From Marasmius tenuissimus (lineage: Eukaryota > Basidiomycota > Agaricomycetes > Agaricales > Marasmiaceae): a stretch of 64,000 nt of DNA. The notes beneath the pieces are model-generated. The model saw only the letters and a program-made list of their open reading frames with translations, did no database searches and was not told the DNA's origin. Both the position numbers and the translations under genes were made by a program. Positions 54,215-64,000 of the stretch are shown one piece after another (the first letter of the stretch is position 1; each line of letters begins with the position of its first letter). Location of the stretch: positions 310,001 through 374,000 of the forward strand of contig JAQOTA010000059.1 of the NCBI GenBank assembly GCA_029532415.1. The letters run 5' to 3'.

Positions 54215-55120
54215 ACCGGGAGAGATGGCTACTCCCATCGTTAATAAATACCGACTCATCATCTTGGTTCGGTTCGGTTCTATGACAGATCGAGCTCCAA
54301 ATAAACACAGCTCGGACACCCCGGGTTGCTGTATTCTCCTCGCAATGGTCATGCGTACTCCCGCCACTGACAGCAATTATACATGCCAAGAATGAGGCTC
54401 TTTGGTCCAACGGGTGGTCAAAGGGAGCCTACACTGCTTCTGAGCGCAACTTTGACACTTGTTTTTTCTCTGAACTTGCCAGCGCAAAGCGAGCCCGGGG
54501 GATCAGCGGTTTCACGAAATCTGCCCGAGCAAAATTAGCCTCCCGTCGTACTAACACCTCGAGGCCGGCTTACAAAGGCAGACATACTGCGAGTACGTCT
54601 GCAACAGTGTTGGCCCAGTCATCGACCTGTCATTACTTTGGTCACCTTGGTCATTTCACGAAGTGACCGGTCATTTCTGTAACCGCTGGATAGGTATTAG
54701 GTGGTATTGAAGTAACACACTATACGCCCACCATGATTATTTTCGCCATACTGTCTATCTCAATGGCTCCGTCATTATCATCCGAGCCATCGAGCATTTT
54801 ATACAATTTAAGTGCCTCATTCAATGAAACTACCTGGGAATCCTCAAACTTCCGAACCCAGACCTTGTTTGGGAGTAGCTGACAGGCAGGTATCAATCAC
54901 ATCGCAGGTGAACTAACCGAGTCTCAGGGTCATCCAGTCATGACCGCTCGCGGGCATGAACAGGCATGAACAGGTTACAGGCATGACTTTGATGACTGAC
55001 AAATAACCGTGACTTCGATGACCAGTTGGAGACTGTCCAACACTGGTCTGCAAGGTTACGATCGTGATGCTAATACGCCTTCGGGCAGCCCACTGTGGCT
55101 ATGAACGTTCCCTTGCACCA
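54215..55120. repeat. Dispersed repeat R2, copy 2, split by a MITE
   Basis: Matches 40060-40510 on both sides of the insertion at 54605-55045. The 26 nt spanning the insertion point (one target copy counted) have the same length in both repeats, as expected of a simple insertion. Confidence 0.65.
54605..55045. mobile_element. hAT-type MITE, 441 bp
   Basis: Ends CAGTGTTGG...CCAACACTG are inverted repeats (9 bp perfect, then imperfect similarity including gatgac/gtcatc). The element is flanked by the perfect 8 bp target duplication GTCTGCAA (54597-54604, 55046-55053), the hAT superfamily length. No transposase is encoded. The interior has short repeats, catgaacagg twice at 54955-54974 and many tgacc/ggtca words. 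Confidence 0.88.
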
Positions 55121-55215
55121 TTGGCTCAACGTGCTCTACAGTAGTACAGACTATACAGAGTCAACTGTGGTGGAATTTCTCCCAATGACTTTGTGCGGCC
55201 AATCTGGTCAAGGAG

Positions 55216-56261
55216 TTATACAGGTTGTCCCCACTTGTCCCTGTCCAGAGCCCGAAGCATTTCATCAAGCTCAGCTTCAAACTCATCCGTCACATCTCTC
55301 CACCCCTCTTCCCGCCCAACCTCCTCACATTCACTCACAGCAAACTCTCGGTCCTCCCAAGGAACCATGTCAATTCGATCCCCAACCCACGTCCCCCGCA
55401 TTGGAAACCTCTCAGAGTTTGAAATCTCGTGGTCATCGAGATACCCAAAGTTATCCGCCCACCGCAAACGCAAGAATAACCTCATAGCAAGCCTCCTCGT
55501 CAAAGAAACATTACTATCGTATTCCAGCCTCCACCGACCCTTCGACCTCAAACTCTCGGTCTTGGTACACCATTCCCTCCGACTATACTCCTTCTTATCG
55601 AGGTTCCGGACAACGTAGTCCACGTCCCGGGACACCGTCCACCACATTCTTGGTCGTATTTGTGAACGTTGAATGGGTAGACCCAGCTTTCGAGTTCTTT
55701 ACATTGTGCGACAATGTCATGCGAGTTCCGGAGCGTCTCAATGTCGCTTCGCTCGCGGTCTAGATGGAAGTACGAGTTCGCTTCTCTATTGCCACGTCGC
55801 AGATGCTCGAAGAGGTTGGCCGAGCAGATCCAGGAGTTCGAGTCGGGGTCGGGTTCAGGGAGGAATGTAGGGTAGTGGTATATAGAGGGCTTCTCTCCTT
55901 CGATCTCCTGGGGCGAGATGAATTCGGCTAGGTCTGAAGCGACGTCGGTAGGCGACATACTAGGAAAGATGGGTTCTGGAAAGGTGGGTATATCCAGCGG
56001 CGTAGCGCACGATGTTCTTCGTTCCCGCCCAACCCCGATTGTGAATAAGGTGCATGAGACGATTCTTGCCAAGTCCAACCCTCCGAGGTAAGTGCTGATC
56101 AATGTGATTGAGAGAGCATGGAAGTAGTCGAAGAAGAAGTCGAAGACGAGAAGATGTATTTCACTAGGTAACTTGTCAAAGCTGGGCCCGGAAAAGATGT
56201 GTTTAGTTCCGTTGAATTTCACGCTTTGTAAATGGACCCAAAAACATGTAAGGAAGAGCAC
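55216..56261 (-). pseudogene. F-box-like family protein, best preserved copy (X2), with a 1-nt frameshift
   Basis: Minus strand: FDKLPSEIHLLVFDFFFDYF with the following helices resembles an F-box-like domain of agaric proteins. A proline/acid-rich linker follows, then SNSWICSANLFEHLRRGNRE, DIVAQCKELESWVYPF, and CGGRCPG. The next block, DVDYVVRNLDKKEYSRREW to DEFEAELDEMLRALDRDKWG, is in a second frame; copy X1 has GGGGAT where this one has one G fewer (about 55632). F-box proteins normally supply substrate receptors to SCF ubiquitin ligases, but that role is only inferred. The true start exon is unclear. A sequencing error could also explain a single-base shift. Confidence 0.6.
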
Positions 56262-56717
56262 ATTGGTGAATTACAATGAGAATTCGGACTCACCTCGAAA
56301 CATTTATCACGAATGGTCGTGGGGGTATCAACCAATTGTATATGTACTTTGCTGTGGAGACTAGCCAAACGAGAGAGAACAGCTCCAGCTCCATCTTCTA
56401 TCTCCCACGATAATCATCAATAGAGATTATCAGCGCCGTCGCGATTGAACATAAGAATAAAGACAGACGATGAGATATTTGTACATGTGATGAATGGACC
56501 AAATTGATGGTCAGATACGGTGATGATATTAGTAACGAGTGGTATCGAACTTCTCTTGAGTTGCGGAGCGGGCTTCTCATCCTGAGTCAACTTCAACCGA
56601 TCCACGGCAATCACAGAATAAATCCCACGATAAATATTAAATATAGGTTCTAGCTACGGTGATTTCAAGATGTCAGGCCTCGCGCGATAGAGACCGTCTG
56701 GCCTCAGGGTAGGCCAT
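56262..56717. other. Intergenic with a short family F remnant
   Basis: 56400-56605 resembles 58600-58960: the end of the family F gene (cttgagttgcggagcg, tcaacttcaaccgatcc) and its 3' flank. Only this tail is left. Confidence 0.55.
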
Positions 56718-58800
56718 TCACTCTCTATGTGCCCTACGAATGTGTCTGTTGAGATCAGACCGAGAATTGAACCTGCGGCCACAATCATCGCATAAGTATG
56801 GCTTGCTGTTGAAGTGAGACCTTTGATGGTCTTGGGTACATGAGGGACTATGTTTAATAAACACATAAGAAGTATTAAGACTCACATTCAAAGTTATGTT
56901 TTTGCGTGAAGCCCTTCGACGTGCATCGAGGAACGTGGCAAAAGTAGAGCGGCTTCTTCCTACAGTTCTTCAGCGCCACCTTCGTAGTGGCTTCGGAGCC
57001 GACCTGCCGAGCCATATTAACCCACCCCATGGTTTGAACAGGGTGATAGGTACCCGTTTTAACATCACCCAAGTTCCCGTCCCCTGTCGACTCTCCACGA
57101 GGTGTTGACGCGACAGCCATCCTTTCGTGCATGTAATCTGAATAAGAGTCGTGCTTCACGGTCTGTGATCCATAGCAACCGTCAAGACGAGTATTACGGT
57201 AGGAAGCTGCCTCAGGATTCGGATTCAACACTACACACGTGTTAGAGTTTGGGTGGTGGCCGCCCAAGCTGTGGCCTGGTTGGTGTTGACAAAAGCTGTG
57301 ATGCTGCGCGCTTGTGGCGCATGAATCAGAAAGTTGGAGACAATTTTCCTGGTGGTAAGTCTGTGCCCTGTGTTCAGAATGTTACTGACCAATCAGTTTT
57401 ATGCATTCTATGCTTCAAGACAAATACTCGCACCCTGGGGGTGAAATGGAAAACATAGAGTAAGCGTCCTGAAAGGCTGGCGCCCGGGACAGCATGAACC
57501 TGCTTTCGAAGTTGCTATGATAGAGCTGAGACGTGCCATAGCTATCGGGATATGACAAGGTGGCGATCAAGGCACTGTCAAAGGACTGAAGGCAGGGTGT
57601 CTGGACAGGGTGTTGCGGCGACGGGACCCTGGTGAGAGATGCAGATTGACCTTCAGAGGCGGAGGCAAACGAGAGCTTGGAATTGTCTCGCATTAGGAAC
57701 TCATCCCTTGAAATAATGTGAGACGCCTTGGGAGACCTAAGAGTACATGATGCATATCCTACCTCGGGTCGCTGAAGTACATTTTGTGGTTTCTTGGGGG
57801 TCTGAAGACGTTGTCAGAATATAAATCTTTTGAAAAGATGCCTGATACTGACGTCTTATAACCACAGATGATATTCACAAGCAATTCTCAAGTTGTCTGC
57901 TGACTGGGATCTGGCACTGCCCGGTTTAGTCAGTGAGAGAGCTGTTCAATAAACCTATCTGCCATAGACCCATTTTCCAGATGTAGAAAGGACGTAGCGG
58001 CTCAAGCGTCTAACTGATCTGATTGCTGAGTACTTGTCGCATAGAGACTCAAGTCCTTTGGAGAGATATGAGGCAAGAATATTGAGTCACGGCTAGTTCT
58101 GAGGGTTCCTGCTGATACTTGTCCTCGACCCTCTTCTTATGCTGCAGGTAATGGTCGATAACGTTCATGCGTGAGCTAAGCCCGGATTTGGTTCTAGAGA
58201 TGTATAATCCGGATATGGCCCGTCCGATTATTCCGCGCTTGAAGCCCAACATTGATTGGTTCTCTTCGAGTCTGGCCCAACACTTGCGTTGGAGTGTGAT
58301 GGCACTAGTCATCAGAACCGTTAGGCGGGGAATACAGCAAACGTTAAGGAAACAGCAAAGTTAGTAAGATGAATTACATGCGAGGAAACGGTTGGTATAC
58401 CGATCTTTCCGTTATTCTCATTGTTTTCCGCAGCGAGTTTTCTTAAAACGGCACGGTCGGCTGGATCTTGTGTTTGCCAAAAGTAACAAGGTGGTCAAAA
58501 GGTAGTATCACTGGGACATTGCCTCAAACCTGAGTTAGCTCCGCAGTTCTGGTTCTCACGTCGGAACTTGAACAACGAGTCTGACCTTGGCCTGAGTCTC
58601 TGTCCCTTCGTGATAATAATCGATAGAAAAAAGTAGTAACGCCGACATGAAACATGAGTATAGGATACATACAATGAGTCATGGCAATGAAATATTCGCA
58701 CAAGTGATAGATGATCCCAACCGATGGTGAGATACACCGTTAGACGAATGGGATCGTTTTCAAAGTGTTTTTGTCAATCCAATCATCCAACACGCAGTGA
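56640..58800. repeat. Segmental duplication, unit A
   Basis: Collinear with 61970-63990, including the whole C2H2 gene, its introns and about 1 kb of its 5' flank. Exon lengths are 20/273/482/113 here and 20/273/479/113 in unit B, a single-codon difference. Many single-base changes are visible, so the duplication is not very recent. Confidence 0.85.
56718..57782 (-). CDS. C2H2 zinc-finger protein, putative transcription factor (copy Z2)
   Basis: Exons 57782-57763, 57706-57434, 57367-56886 and 56830-56718 join to 295 aa; this start (MYFSDPRDEF) uses a 20-nt first exon that is conserved in copy Z3. The N-terminal two thirds is low-complexity, rich in S, P, Q and H (LSFASASEGQ, PSPQHPVQTP, QHHSFCQHQPGHS). 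Two fingers lie at the C-terminus: FCHVPRC...(HQRSH), split by the last intron, and the classical C-x2-C-x12-H-x4-H finger LCDDCGRRFNSRSDLNRHIR. This layout fits a DNA-binding regulator; targets are unknown. Copy Z3 is intact and Z1 is a fragment. Confidence 0.82.
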
Positions 58801-58900
58801 AAACGTACTGTAATTTATCTGGTTGGTGCGGCAGCCAACCGAGCGTCTGAAGCGACTTCCTTCCCCAGTGATATACGGTGGCGATGTTCGTAATAAGAAA
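57783..58900. other. 5' flank of Z2, duplicated at 63.1-64.0 kb
   Basis: The minus-strand segment 58100-58200 (SRTKS-LSSR, KKRVEDKYQQEPS) is also conserved as an amino-acid-like pattern in unit B (63440-63545). It may be a small exon, but I could not build a gene from it. Confidence 0.4.
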
Positions 58901-60021
58901 TCAACCTCTCCTCTTGAGCTGCGGAGCGCGATTCCCATCCTGAATCAACTTCAACTGATCCAGGCGCCGCCTCATTGCCTCACCCAGCCTCTCCAACACT
59001 TCCTCAAACGGGCGTGTCGCCTCCAACGAGTATTGCTCCAAGATCGAATCAGCCTCACATCCTTCAGACGAATCCTCCGTTTGAAGAGACCAAGCCTTAA
59101 CACGAGAGTCGTCCTTCGTATACTCCTTGACCGGGTTGGTGTTGCGCCACGGCTCCTCATCCTCCGACTCCTCTGAGTAATACTCCCACTCCCTACATTC
59201 CTCACAACGACAGTAGTCAGCATCACCTGGACCTCAGTGCTTTCATACGGGAGACGTGACCAAGGGGAGAAACCGATTATGAACCCAGGGTGGCCATCGG
59301 TTCGTAAATTTTTGAACTGGCAAGGCGACTTGCTCCCATAAAGAAGGCTCGACGCTTTGGTGACTAATTGTTTCTAGTTTTTTTGTAAAACAGAACGTAG
59401 AATGGGTGAATCATGAATGTGATACAGGGGAGTTTGTTCGGGTCAGATAGGTTGAAGTGGAATGGATTTTGTTGTACTGGCGTCTCCCTTTTGTCGGGTG
59501 AAAGATTTATTCCCATACGTCGGTACCAGAACCGAAGTCCTATGAGCACCGAGTGAGCATATCAACACCGGGATATAGGGTGAACACTCACCTCAAACCG
59601 CTGACGTTCGTTCACTGAGCGGGCCCTTTTATTGTGCTCCATCACAGAGAAGGCTCTCTCAAAAACAAATGGTACTGGAGAGAGCACCAGGCTACATGAA
59701 TTGAAAAGGAGCGCAAAGTCCTTGTGGGCTAAAAACAATTGTTGAGTGCATGTCTATGGGGGTGTAGTCGGTCACGGAACGAGTGTACCAGTCAACAAGC
59801 TGTGATCACTATCGACATTGAAAGTTCCTTTCTCTAATCCAAGGGCCCAGTCGAGTCGATGTATGTTCTGGATAAAAGAATCTCGATGAGCCACTAGAGA
59901 ATCAATGATGAAATTGTGAGGAACATGCCAACGGACGGACAGCGAGTTTTTCAATCAGACCGAAGGTATGGAGTTCAATCGATCCGTCTGGGCATGTTGT
60001 GATATCTTGTAGGGAATACTT
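58901..60021 (-). pseudogene. Family F gene copy 2, inactivated
   Basis: Minus strand, same exon order as the gene at 13571-14736: YSLQDITTCPDGSIELHTFG, WALGLEKGTFNVDSDHSLLT, VFERAFSVMEHNKRARSVNERQ, DFGSG, then the C-terminal ILEQYSLEATRPFEEVLERL. The start codon is AAG where copy 1 has ATG, and an in-frame TAA follows the DFGSGTDVWE segment near 59513. Part of the middle is missing as well. Confidence 0.8.
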
Positions 60022-60294
60022 GATGGGAGATGTCGGCGGTTTCTAAGCAAATGCGTAGCGTCACAGTAATCGTGTCATCACACGCTTGAGGTGGGTCACC
60101 CCCATAGTCACGCCTGTACAAAGAGACGACAATCTTGAATCATGACATTGATAGGAAGACACAAGCTGCGGGTCTGATCAGTATCGATTCACAGCGCAGG
60201 TATACTGATATAGTCGACAAACAACAGAGAAAGGTGATCAGGAGTGATAAAGCAACGACATGAATAGATAGCCCTAAGATAGGGTCCAAGCCCT
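60022..60294. other. Intergenic, no feature recognised
   Basis: Between two family F copies on the same strand. Nothing supportable. Confidence 0.35.
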
Positions 60295-60775
60295 TCATCT
60301 GGGACAAACGGATTTCGCATCCTGCATCAGCTTCAACCGATCTAGGCGTAGCCTTATAGCCTGACCCAAACTACCCAGCACTTCCTCAAAAAGACGCGTC
60401 ATCTCCTGCGAGTATTGCTCCAGAATTGGGTCGAGTTCTTGAAGGTCCCTAGACGAGTTCTCTATTTGAAGTATCCAAGCCTTGATGCGGGAATCCTTCT
60501 TGGTAAACTTTTCAACCGGGCCAGGATCATGCCACGACTCGAAGCCATCCGAGCTGTCTGACTCTGCAAAACTGGACCTAAAGCTGTGCTCCCGCTTTCT
60601 GCATTCCGCACAACAGCAGTAGTCGGCATCCGGACGTTTTCATATAAGAGAAGTGACCTTGGGGAGAAAACGGTTGTGGACCCAATAAGGCCACCGATCC
60701 GTTAGCTCCCGCACTGGAGGTCTCTAACTCAATGCTTCCATCGCAGTGAATTGTGATGAATTGAAGAGAAATCAT
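60295..60775 (-). pseudogene. Family F gene copy 3, large internal deletion
   Basis: The first exon (MISLQFITIHCDGSIELET) runs directly into the C-terminal third (DRWPYWVHNRFLPK, DADYCCCAECRKREHS, DPILEQYSQEMTRLFEEVL), with the central exons gone and a frame change at the junction. The end SVCPR and TGA lies at 60295. Confidence 0.78.
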
Positions 60776-60904
60776 GGGGGACAAGGCCTGGCAAGGCGAG
60801 CGCAGTGGTGGTTGGGAGACAGAACAACGTTGAAAATCGCCGGCGTTGTCCGGCCGGAGGTGCCCTCCCGTACCGTTCCCAGGCACAGACAGGCACGCGC
60901 TTAT

Positions 60905-61311
60905 GTCAGGATGGAAATTATTTCCCAGTTTTAATTTGTATCCTGTCGTGAGGAATCTCGATAAGAAGGAGTATAGCAAGAGGAACTTATGGCTAGAGGA
61001 GGTTTCTAAAGGAAGGCATCGCAGGCAAGAGGGGGTTGTTCTCGCGATTGCGATGGGCGTTTAGGTTTGGCGTATATCCGAGATTCCGAGTGACGGGGGG
61101 AACTCGGACACTGACTCGAAGGTTTCCCACAGAGGGGAGGTGGGTAGGAGATCGGGTAGATAACGTCTCATGGGAAGACTGGGAGTTTGTTAGTGAACAT
61201 GGGAAAATCACGAGAGAGGAAGGGTGGAAGGACGTTATATGTGAGCTTGATGGTGAGTTGAACGACAAGTTTGGTGCCCTGGGTATGGGTAAATGGGGCG
61301 AATATCGTTGA
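60905..61311 (+). pseudogene. F-box-like family C-terminal fragment (copy X3)
   Basis: VVRNLDKKEYSKRNLW, then a frame change to LRWAFRFGVYP, RRFPTEGRWVGDRVDNVSWE and GKITREEGWKDVICELDGEL. These match the second half of X2. The F-box-like half and the Cys-rich middle are absent. Confidence 0.7.
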
Positions 61312-62050
61312 TACTCGAGTGTTAAGGCCTTGAGGCTTGTCCTCATTATCAGACTCTAGCTTTCAACCGCTATACTCGGCTCAATGTCGTACAATATCAT
61401 CATTGTACACAATTTATAGGTCATAACGAATAGGGATGACTCGCTTGTTCCCGACGATCATGCCTTCATTGAAGTTCATGATTCACATTCTATTTCGCGA
61501 CGTACAAGCCTATCGTTCAGACCTCTCAGTTGTAAGTTATCTGTTTACTTTCATGCATTTAGGGTTCCTCGAAAGTAGAGGTGATTGAGAACAGTTTGCG
61601 GTGACAACCTCACGAATACGTCAAGCCTATCACTTCATAGTTTGAGCCTTGAAGCTTGAAGCCACAAGCTGCCTTTTACTTTACGATGTATGGGGCTGCA
61701 GTTGATTGCATTCGTAAGATCGGAAGACAACATTTCTGTTGGAATATTGGGCCGACTTATATAGCAACACTGTCCTCGGATATCGGAATGACCTCCTTAC
61801 TATTATTTGAATCACTGGGAACGTTACATCGCCGGATTGAGGTACTCAATCCCTAATCTCTTTCATCTTCGAAAGGTCGAGCGGCTCAAACTCAGTTACT
61901 ATCAGTTGATTTCGAATTCATCACTGGGTGGAACTACAGCACATACATATATCTTCAGAATAGAATCCCACAATAAATAGGTTCTAGCCGCGGTGATTCG
62001 GAATGCGAGGCCTCGTGCGATAGAAACCGTCTGGCCTCAGGATAGGCCAT
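61312..62050. other. Intergenic, repeated module flank
   Basis: Shares segments with 53290-53580. No gene is supported. Confidence 0.4.
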
Positions 62051-63990
62051 TCACTCTCCATGTGCCCTACGAATGTGTCTGTTGAGATCAGACCGAGAAT
62101 TGAACCGGCGCCCACAGTTATCGCATAAGTATGGCTTGCTGTTGAAGTGAGACCTTTGATGGTCTTGGGTACATGAGGGACTATGTTAAATAAACAGATA
62201 AGATGTTGAAACTCACATTCAAAGTTGTGTTTCTGAGTGAAGCCCTTCGACGTGCATCGAGGAACGTGGCAAAAGTAGAGCGGCTTATTCCTACGGTTCT
62301 CCAGCGCCACCTTCGTAGTGGCTTCGGAGCCGACCTGCCGAGCTATATCGACCCACCCCATGGTTTGAACAGAGTAATGAGTACCTATTTTAACGTCGCC
62401 CAAATTCCCGTCCCCTGTTGGCTCTTCTCGAGGTGTTGAGGCAACGACCATTCGTTCGTGCATGTCTGGGTTAGAGTTCTGCTCCACGGTCTGTGATCCA
62501 TAGCAACCGTCAAGACGAGTATTACGGTAGGAAGCTGCCTCGAGATTCGGATTCAACGCCACACACGCGTTAGAGTTTGGGTGGTGGCCGCCCAAGCCGT
62601 AGCCTAGCGGGTGTTGAAAAAAGCCGTGATGCTGTGCGCTTGTGGCGCATAGATCTAAAGGTTGGAGACAATTTTCGTGGTGGTAAGTCTGTACCCTGTG
62701 TTCGGAGCGTTACTGAGCAATCAGTTTTACGCATTCTGATCTTCAAGACGAAGATTCGTACCCTGGGGGTGACATAGAAAACATAGATTGAGCGTCCTGA
62801 AAGGCTGGCGCCTGGGACGGCATAGACCTGCTTTCAAAGTTGCTATGATAGAGCTGAGACGTGCCATAGCTATCGGGATATGACAAGGTGGCGGTGGAGG
62901 CGCTGTCGAAGGACTGAAGGTAGGGGGTCTGGACAGGGTGTTGCGGCGACGGGACCCCGGTGAGAGATGTAAATTGACCTTCAGAGGCGGAGGCAAATGA
63001 GAGCTCGGAGTTGTCTTGTATCACGAATTCATCCCTTGAAATAACGTGAGATACCTTGTGAGACCTAAGGCCTAAGGCCTAAGAGTGAATGATGCATGTC
63101 TTACCTTGGGTCGCTGAAGTGCATTTTGTGGTTTCTTGGGGGTTCGAAGGCGTTCAGGGTATAACTCTTTTGGCAAGACGCCTGATACTGATGTCTTATA
63201 ACCACAGATGATCTTCGCGAGCAATTCGCGACTTGTCCGCTGAACGGGATCTGACACTGCCCGGTTTGGTCAGTGAGAGAGAGCTGTTCAACCAACCTAT
63301 CTGCCGTAGACCCAGTTTCCAGATGTAGAAAGGACGTAGCGGCTCAGGCATCTGGCTGATCCGACAGCTGAGTACTTTTCGTGTAGAGAATCAAGTCATT
63401 TCAGATACGAGGCAAGAATGTTGAGTCACGGCTAGGTTTTGAGGGTTCCTGCTGATACTTATCCTCGACCCTCTTCTGACGTTGTAGATTACGGTCGGTA
63501 ACGTTCGTGCGTGAGCTAAGCCTGGATTTGGTTCTAGAGACGTACAATCCAAGTACAACCCGTCCGTTTAGACCCGAGCTTGAAGCACAACATTGAATGA
63601 TTCCCTTTGAGTCTGGACCGACACCTGTGTCGGAGTGGGATCGCGCTGGAAAGTACAGCAAACATCAAAGAAACAGCAAAGTTGGTAAGATGAGACATAG
63701 ACAAGGAAACAGTCGGTATACCAACCTTTCCGTTATTCTCGTTGTTGGTCGCAGCGAGTTTTCTTGAAAACTTGAAAAGGCGCGGTAGGTTGGATCTCGT
63801 GTTTGCCTAAAATGACAAAGTAGTCAAAGGGTAGTATCACTTGGAAACTGCCTCAAACCCGATTTCTCTCCAAAGTTATGGTTCTCGTGTCGAAAATTGA
63901 ATAGGGGAGCTCGAGTGTCGAGCCCTTTGCGATGATCAATCAAAATAAGTAGCAGCGCCGACACAGAAGATGAGCAAAATGTACGTACAA
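61970..63990. repeat. Segmental duplication, unit B
   Basis: Counterpart of 56640-58800, running to the window edge. It has a cctaagg triplication (63064-63082) where unit A has one copy. Confidence 0.85.
62051..63124 (-). CDS. C2H2 zinc-finger protein, putative transcription factor (copy Z3)
   Basis: Exons 63124-63105, 63034-62762, 62695-62217 and 62163-62051 give 294 aa in frame. Start MHFSDPRDEFVIQDNSEL; same S/P/Q/H-rich body as Z2; fingers YFCHVPRCTSKGFTQKHNFE... and LCDNCGRRFNSRSDLNRHIR. Both coding frames have stayed open since the duplication despite many base changes, which suggests that both are under selection. Binding to DNA is inferred from the fingers. Confidence 0.82.
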
Positions 63991-64000
63991 TGAATCATGA
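63125..64000. other. 5' flank of Z3 to the window edge
   Basis: Matches 57783-58680 of unit A. The family F remnant expected further on lies beyond the window. Confidence 0.45.

Overview
The window looks like nuclear DNA from a mushroom-forming basidiomycete (Agaricomycetes, probably Agaricales). Genes are split by many 45-65 nt GT-AG introns. The families present fit that group: GH3 beta-xylosidases, a Rds1-type ferritin-like protein, a type-B carboxylesterase, HsbA-type surface proteins, an RlpA/barwin-like secreted protein, and several families I know only as agaric-type hypothetical proteins. No species is assigned. Exon joins were checked by hand for frame; genes called intact join to an open frame divisible by three.

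0-4 kb holds a degenerate intron-containing tRNA-Gly-like sequence and the most unusual gene: a 7-exon chimera that joins the RRM of eIF4B to two tandem eIF4G MIF4G domains and puts the eIF4E-binding motif at the C-terminus, the reverse of normal eIF4G order. 4-22 kb holds three GH3 beta-xylosidase copies: one broken by a 1.7 kb non-autonomous LTR element with identical LTRs (4.3-8.5 kb, +), one intact in inverted orientation (15.6-18.1 kb, -), and a decayed C-terminal fragment (20.8 kb). Between them are a dead kinase/zinc-finger gene, a truncated copy of its N-terminus, and a gene of an unknown family (13.6 kb).

22-31 kb holds the Rds1-like gene, a small ASCH/PUA-like gene with three broken relatives in the window, and a 13-exon secreted carboxylesterase. 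31-39 kb is a tandem HsbA array, all on the minus strand: three intact genes and one that lost its start codon, with a further fragment at 25 kb. A small RlpA-like secreted protein follows at 41 kb.

43.2-52.4 kb is a complete Ty1/copia element: 520 bp LTRs, a 5 bp TCATC target duplication, an uninterrupted 2,359-residue polyprotein and a primer site that matches the anticodon arm of initiator tRNA-Met. 52.4-64 kb is a shuffled duplication zone of three families (F-box-like, C2H2 zinc finger, unknown family F). It includes a roughly 2 kb segmental duplication carrying two intact C2H2 genes, and a 441 bp hAT-type MITE with a perfect 8 bp target duplication.

Overall this is an accessory, duplication-rich region in which secreted decay or surface proteins and regulatory-looking genes multiply and decay beside recent transposon insertions.
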